Origin: Epiperipatus broadwayi
Lineage: Eukaryota; Onychophora; Udeonychophora; Euonychophora; Peripatidae
Assembly: GCA_028023455.1 (NCBI GenBank)
Contig: JAQFVV010012422.1
Coordinates: 7,189,710 to 7,253,709 of the forward strand
DNA: 64,000 nucleotides
Direction: 5' to 3'
Shown here: positions 59,767 to 64,000 of the stretch, one piece after another
Layout of the letters: each line of letters begins with the position of its first letter
How positions within the stretch are numbered: position 1 is the stretch's first letter
The notes under the pieces: generated by a model
Told to the model about the DNA's origin: nothing
Databases searched by the model: none
What the model saw: the letters and a program-made list of their open reading frames with translations, nothing else
Position numbers and translations under genes: made by a program

Positions 59767-59789
59767 AATAACCAAAAAAAATAGTTCGT

Positions 59790-60136
59790 ATGATCGGCTG
59801 CCACCCTGGAAGCACTGATCCAGCAACTCATTTTGCCCGGAACACATATTATCAGCGACGGCGTGCGTATAACAATATTAGCGGTCTTTCCAATGGTGTC
59901 TATCTCCACTCTGTCGTCATCCATCAAGACAACTTTGTTGACCCGGATGACGAGGATATACACACCAATAATGTTGAAAATCTGTGGATGAGAGCAAAGC
60001 GTAAGCTAAAATACCAATTTGGGATGAGCAGACCTTTGTACTCATCCTACCTGCAGGAATTTTCTTTCAGAAATCTGCAGCACGCGACGACCTTTTCGTG
60101 CATTTTCTCGCTTGTGTGGCTTCCAACTACTCCTAA
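59790..60136 (+). pseudogene. Merlin transposase fragment, plus copy
   Basis: The frame from 59790 has GCHPGST, RRAYNNISGLSNGVYLHSVV, HQDNFVDPDDEDIHTNNVE and NLWMRAKRKLKYQFGMSRP. This matches the ISXO2/Merlin order: PG-T-I, (S)DG-W-AY, NH--NFVDP, HTN-E-W. Two lesions are visible. Near 59845-59862 the Ser-Asp-Gly block with the catalytic Asp is readable only in another frame. Near 60080 a one-base loss, relative to the minus copy, shifts the frame so the true C-terminus (stop at 60134) is lost. Not functional. Confidence 0.8.
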
Positions 60137-60467
60137 AAAAGTAATTTTTTGGGGGGGTTATTTATTATTCTTTATGTGAAAACATTTAGAGTTAATATAC
60201 GTCATTTATTTACAATTCTATATACAGCAAAGACCGCTATAAGTGAAAAATACGCATGTAAATGTAAGTATTTATTTTAACTTTTTTTTTATTAGCATTT
60301 ACACTTGGATATAGTTACATACACTTTTTTTTTTAGGTGGGAAAAAGTAGTTAGTTCAGTTTTTTAAAAATAGAGGGCCAATTGTTCACCATTTGTTCAG
60401 GACGCTTTTTTGTTTTTTTGGTAATTTTTGTACTTATCACGAAACGATAAAAGACATAAAATGTTTT

Positions 60468-60540
60468 ATGGCTGCAAGTGAAGTTTTCTTCGGTATTATT
60501 CTCAAACAAGGCTTACAACAGACTAAGAACGTAATTATTC
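60468..60540 (+). other. Candidate small 5' exon
   Basis: ATG 60468 opens MAASEVFFGIILKQGLQQTK and continues to a consensus splice donor GTAAGT at 60541-60546. If not spliced, the frame stops five bases later. It lies about 60 bp outside the Merlin palindrome. It could be the first exon of a transposase or of a host gene, or chance. Confidence 0.2.
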
Positions 60541-60603
60541 GTAAGTAAAAAATTTTAATTTTTTTTTTTAATTTTTTGAAAAAATATATTTTTTATTAAT
60601 TTT

Positions 60604-60900
60604 AGTTTGTAATTAGTGTGTGCTAATTTGTAGTTATATATTTATTTATTTATGCTCATATACAATTCATCTCTATCGAAAAATTGGTGTGTGTGTAATT
60701 ATATATTTATGGTCGTATAGAATTCATATTTATCATAATTTTCTAAAGGTAGTTTGTAATACATTTATTTATGCACACATAGAATTCATATTTATCGAAA
60801 AATTAGTGTGATTTAGTTTGTAATTATATATTTACTCATATAGAATTCATATCGTAATTAACTTATTAGTATATAATTCATATCGTAATTTTCTAAAGTT
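60604..60900. repeat. Degenerate tandem repeat, about 75-bp unit
   Basis: About four diverged units share AGTTTGTAATTATATATTTA, CATATAGAATTCATATTTAT and CGAAAAATTRGTGTG. Confidence 0.6.
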
Positions 60901-61169
60901 CTATGTACACTAATCCTCTTATTTTTATAAAAATAATGATTTTCAAAAAGTATACTTTTTGAAAACCATTAATTATGTTTATATTATATGGTTTACAAGC
61001 AATGAGATATAAGACTAATAAACAAATGTATACAGACAGACATTGCATACACAAACATATAATCCAATTCTGATTCTTGTTTATGTTTATGCTTGATCAT
61101 GCTTTGCTTTTGCTATATGATTCATAACATTATTTTCAAGTCTATAGACTATATGCAAATAAATGATAT

Positions 61170-61290
61170 CTGTGGTACAATAAATATAACAAGATAACAT
61201 CACTTCTGTACATAAAAAATATAAACATCACTTGTGCACTGCATAAAGAATATAAACATCACTATTGTACACACAAAAAATATAAAATGA
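61170..61290. repeat. Short tandem repeat, about 35-bp unit x 3
   Basis: Three units share AATATAAACATCACT(T), TGTACA and AAAGAATATAAA blocks. Confidence 0.6.
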
Positions 61291-61436
61291 AGAGATAAAA
61301 CTCATTTTATCAGTGATATAGAAAGTAGCCTACAATTTCTAGTTTTAGACATACAAGAAGCCAATTGCTATGATGATTTCTTTTGTATCTTTTATTAGGA
61401 TGAATCTTTTTCTTTATAGACACCTTTGACCTTTAG

Positions 61437-61516
61437 AACATTTGGGGTACAAGATAGAAATGAACAAGTCATATCCGACTTTGTTTGGAGATTGTGAAGC
61501 TATGGATTATCTCAGG
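61437..61516 (+). other. Candidate exon with splice signals
   Basis: An acceptor-like pyrimidine tract plus CTTTAG ends at 61436. A donor CAG|GTAAGA follows TATCTCAG at 61516. The frame between reads HLGYKIEMNKSYPTLFGDCE and on without a stop. An alternative acceptor TTTATAG lies at about 61419, but all its frames hit stops. No family is recognised and no partner exon was found in the window. Confidence 0.2.
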
Positions 61517-63430
61517 TAAGACATATTATACATGTTTAGAAAGATAATTTTGTAAGGAATAGAAAGAAATTATCACTGAAGATGAATTTTGAATTTTAGT
61601 TAATGTTAATTTCCAAATTATGAACAAACAATAAAATAATAATTATTTCGAATGTGAAAATTTCTTTTTTTTCCTTATTTTTTATATAGTTATCACTATT
61701 TATTTTATGCTTATTGTTTTTCTTAATTTTTCTAGTTTCTAGCAATGTAATTGTTTTTGTTCTAACATAATTAAAACTGAAGTTATTATGAAAATTGTGT
61801 CTCAGGCCATTATTTTAAAAAGTTCAATATGGCGGCTTGAAGCTGAAGTAGTTTTAATATCTCATGTTATGTTTCTATATTGTTTTTATTATTATTTTAC
61901 TTGTTAAATTAATTTCTTTCTTTTGAAAACAGAGAGTCAATTCATCCAATCATCAATTAGTTTATAGGGGGGGGGCATCAATTCTAATATTAATTTTTCA
62001 TTTAATAATAAAATATAGATACAGACTCCCAAGCTTGCTTGCTAATCTACTGACTTGAAAGGTGAGACTTTGTTCTTATACAATATTAAGCACCCACACT
62101 CTGACAATTACGATATTTAATGTTCAATGTTTGTGTTCAATTAATTTAATTATTAACTATTTGTTATTTGGAATGAATGACTGTTCTATCATAGATCTAT
62201 ATGACACCAGAATAAGGATGCGCTCAGAATCTAAAAGCAACCTTCAATAAATTATCAAATATAGCCAAGTGGATTGGAAATTAATGATCAAATGATGACA
62301 GGAAGTTTACTTAACAAAGAGTTAATCGTTAAAATATAGTTTTAGATTATCTTCTACATTAACTTGAAATTATTAAATTAGAACGGTGAATGACCATCCT
62401 TCATAGGAATCAAAGGTTTGGAGTAGTCAATAGTTGTTGAATACAAATAAAGGATGATCATGCCTATACAAATATTAAATAATAAGAAAACACATCATTT
62501 TTGTTATAAAACAATCATAAATAGAAATAGTCATCAAAATAAATTTGTTAAACATTAAATATTAAATTAAACTGGTTTTTTGTCATTTTATTCATCTATT
62601 TTCCAATTAATCACACAATACACATGTCAGACACAAAATAATCATACTTTGAAATAGAGTATATTTCCTGAGTTTGAACACTATGCCAGAATGAAGATCA
62701 AGAAAAGGTGAAGTAAGGTAAGTTATGCAAGTGTGAATTCCATCTCACTCAATCAGTAATCATCATGGGACCACTTCATAAAACTTAAGTAAATCATCAA
62801 TTAACTGGCTTATCTTATCATGGTTAATGCTCTACTTCGAAGATCCAATGAGTGACCATAGTTGGATACACCTCTCATGGAGAAAAAGCCCATTCTGTTA
62901 CAATATAATAATTAGCATAAAATAAAAAAAATTAAAATGTAAATATTTTATATTAATTTTAAATTTATTTATAAATTGTCAATTTAGATAGGTTTTCAAA
63001 ATTTAAAAAAATAATAATTAAAAAGAGGTATAAATACATATACTGGTCATTATTAATAAGGTTTTATTTAAATACAATTTATCCACTCTAGTTTGAATAC
63101 TTTTTAGCAAAAATCCTTTTACTGTGCATATATGCATACACAATCTTATGTTTCAACTGTCCTGCAGTCTTCTTCAGATCTATGATATAATGAACAAAAT
63201 AAAATATATAATTCTATAAATAATACCATTAAAAATATAAACAATAAAATTAATAAAATAAATAAATAAAACTAAAAAACAACATAAAATATAACAAACA
63301 ATAAAACAAAAATAAATGTAATCAAACCCAAATAAAATAATCCAGTTAACATAGAATAAGATATACAATATAAATATAATATATAAATTATTAATATATT
63401 CTTGATTGTATATATACATATTCATAAACA
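61517..63430. other. AT-rich intergenic sequence
   Basis: A G-run lies at 61968-61974. Positions 63180-63430 are almost pure A/T with A-rich blocks. No gene is recognised. Confidence 0.5.
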
Positions 63431-63446
63431 ACTATTAATTTAACTA

Positions 63447-63487
63447 TATTATTATTATTATTATCATCATCATCATCATCATCATTC

Positions 63488-63545
<58 letters not shown>

Positions 63546-63553
63546 TAATAAAA

Positions 63554-63584
<31 letters not shown>

Positions 63585-63884
63585 AAGAAGAAGAAGAAGA
63601 AGAAGAAGAAGAAGAAGAAGAAGAAGAAGAAGAAGAAGAAGAAGAAGAAGAAGAAGAAGAAGAAGAAGAAGAAGAAGAAGAAGAAGAAGAAGAAGAAGAA
63701 GAAGAAGAAGAAGAAGAAGAAGAAGAAGAAGAAGAAGAAGAAGAAGAAGAAGAAGAAGAAGAAGAAGAAGAAGAAGAAGAAGAAGAAGAAGAAGAAGAAG
63801 AAGAAGAAGAAGAAGAAGAAGAAGAAGAAGAAGAAGAAGAAGAAGAAGAAGAAGAAGAAGAAGAAGAAGAAGAAGAAGAAGAAG

Positions 63885-63914
<30 letters not shown>
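63447..63914 (+). repeat. Compound (ATT)(ATC)(AAT)(GAA)n microsatellite
   Basis: (ATT)n/(ATC)n at about 63447-63486, (AAT)n at about 63488-63536 and an A-rich link are followed by about 359 bp of uninterrupted (GAA)n from 63556 to 63914. The poly-Ser and poly-Leu minus-strand frame is an artefact of the repeat. Long (GAA)n can form triplex DNA. Confidence 0.97.
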
Positions 63915-63915
<1 letters not shown>

Positions 63916-64000
63916 TGTTAGAGGGTTAAACTCCCCACAAAAAATTGACCTCCTCGCTAAATGGTATGACATTGTTAAACCGCAGATCATGGGCATTATC
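63915..64000 (+). other. Open frame running off the window end
   Basis: The sequence after the (GAA)n tract is more GC-rich and open on the plus strand: VVRGLNSPQKIDLLAKWYDI and on to the window edge. Composition is protein-like, so this may be the start of an exon or of a retroelement frame lying beyond the window. It is too short to assign. Confidence 0.25.

Larger units (their letters stand above)
59298..60409. mobile_element. Fold-back Merlin transposon derivative
   Basis: Arms 59298-59763 and 59937-60409 are inverted copies, identical for long stretches, with 173 bp between them. The outer ends read AGCGTCCCAAACAAATGGCG and the complement of AGCGTCCTGAACAAATGG, probably the terminal inverted repeat. 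Both arms hold the 3' end of an IS1016/ISXO2-like transposase gene with its 3' UTR. So two 3' ends face outward and the 5' half is missing. No flanking duplication was resolved. Confidence 0.8.

Noticed and set aside
63391-63996. 201-codon minus-strand poly-Ser/Leu frame
   Set aside because: It is a translation of the (GAA)n and (AAT)n tracts with no start context or domain.

Overview
The window is about 70% A+T and behaves like intergenic or intronic DNA of an animal with many transposons. I find no convincing multi-exon host gene, no rRNA gene, no functional tRNA gene, no CRISPR array and no operon-like structure. The mix of elements suggests an invertebrate, most likely a mollusc and possibly a cephalopod: a tRNA-derived SINE family, an RTE-clade LINE with a (GAT)n-type tail, Merlin and pogo/Tigger-like DNA transposons, many fold-back elements and long (TATC)n and (GAA)n tracts. 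This placement is inference from repeat content only.

Layout. 1-5836: AT-rich sequence with a frameshifted 3' fragment of a zinc-knuckle LINE (463-1370) and one SINE. 5837-9129: a full-length RTE LINE, bounded by a 12-bp target-site duplication, with one intact 995-codon endonuclease/reverse transcriptase frame. 9142-31077: non-coding sequence with three more SINEs, a 1.29-kb Tigger-like element with TA target duplication (16132-17419), at least six fold-back hairpins, and several copies of a dispersed repeat here called R1.

31078-40320 is the most interesting block. An old, decayed second RTE copy is split by a complete 7.1-kb LTR retrotransposon (31664-38752). This has TG...CA LTRs of 2388 and 2333 bp, a 4-bp target duplication GTAT, a tRNA-Lys-type primer site and a 2.37-kb interior. 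The interior has one open frame, a highly charged gag-like coiled-coil protein of 482 codons with a basic, serine/arginine-rich tail. No protease, reverse transcriptase or integrase is present, so movement would need a helper. Each LTR carries three separate minisatellites (71, 87 and 56 bp). The two LTRs differ in length almost wholly by one 56-bp unit. A 5S-rRNA-like stretch lies downstream of the frame.

43085-45696: a tandem array of about 220-bp units interrupted by a 1686-bp element with 35-bp terminal inverted repeats. 47152-48840: R1, a TTAA-flanked MITE and MITE fragments. 51605-52535: a 0.9-kb nested palindrome with a (TATC)n expansion in one arm. 58641-58753: a fifth SINE. 59298-60409: an inverted duplication of the 3' end of a Merlin (IS1016/ISXO2-like) transposon. 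63431-63914: compound trinucleotide tracts ending in about 360 bp of (GAA)n.

How the parts work together: the intact RTE could supply endonuclease and reverse transcriptase in cis. The SINEs end in A-runs rather than the RTE-type tail, so they probably used another LINE. The LTR element, the TIR/MITE elements and the fold-backs lack their own enzymes and would depend on partners elsewhere in the genome.
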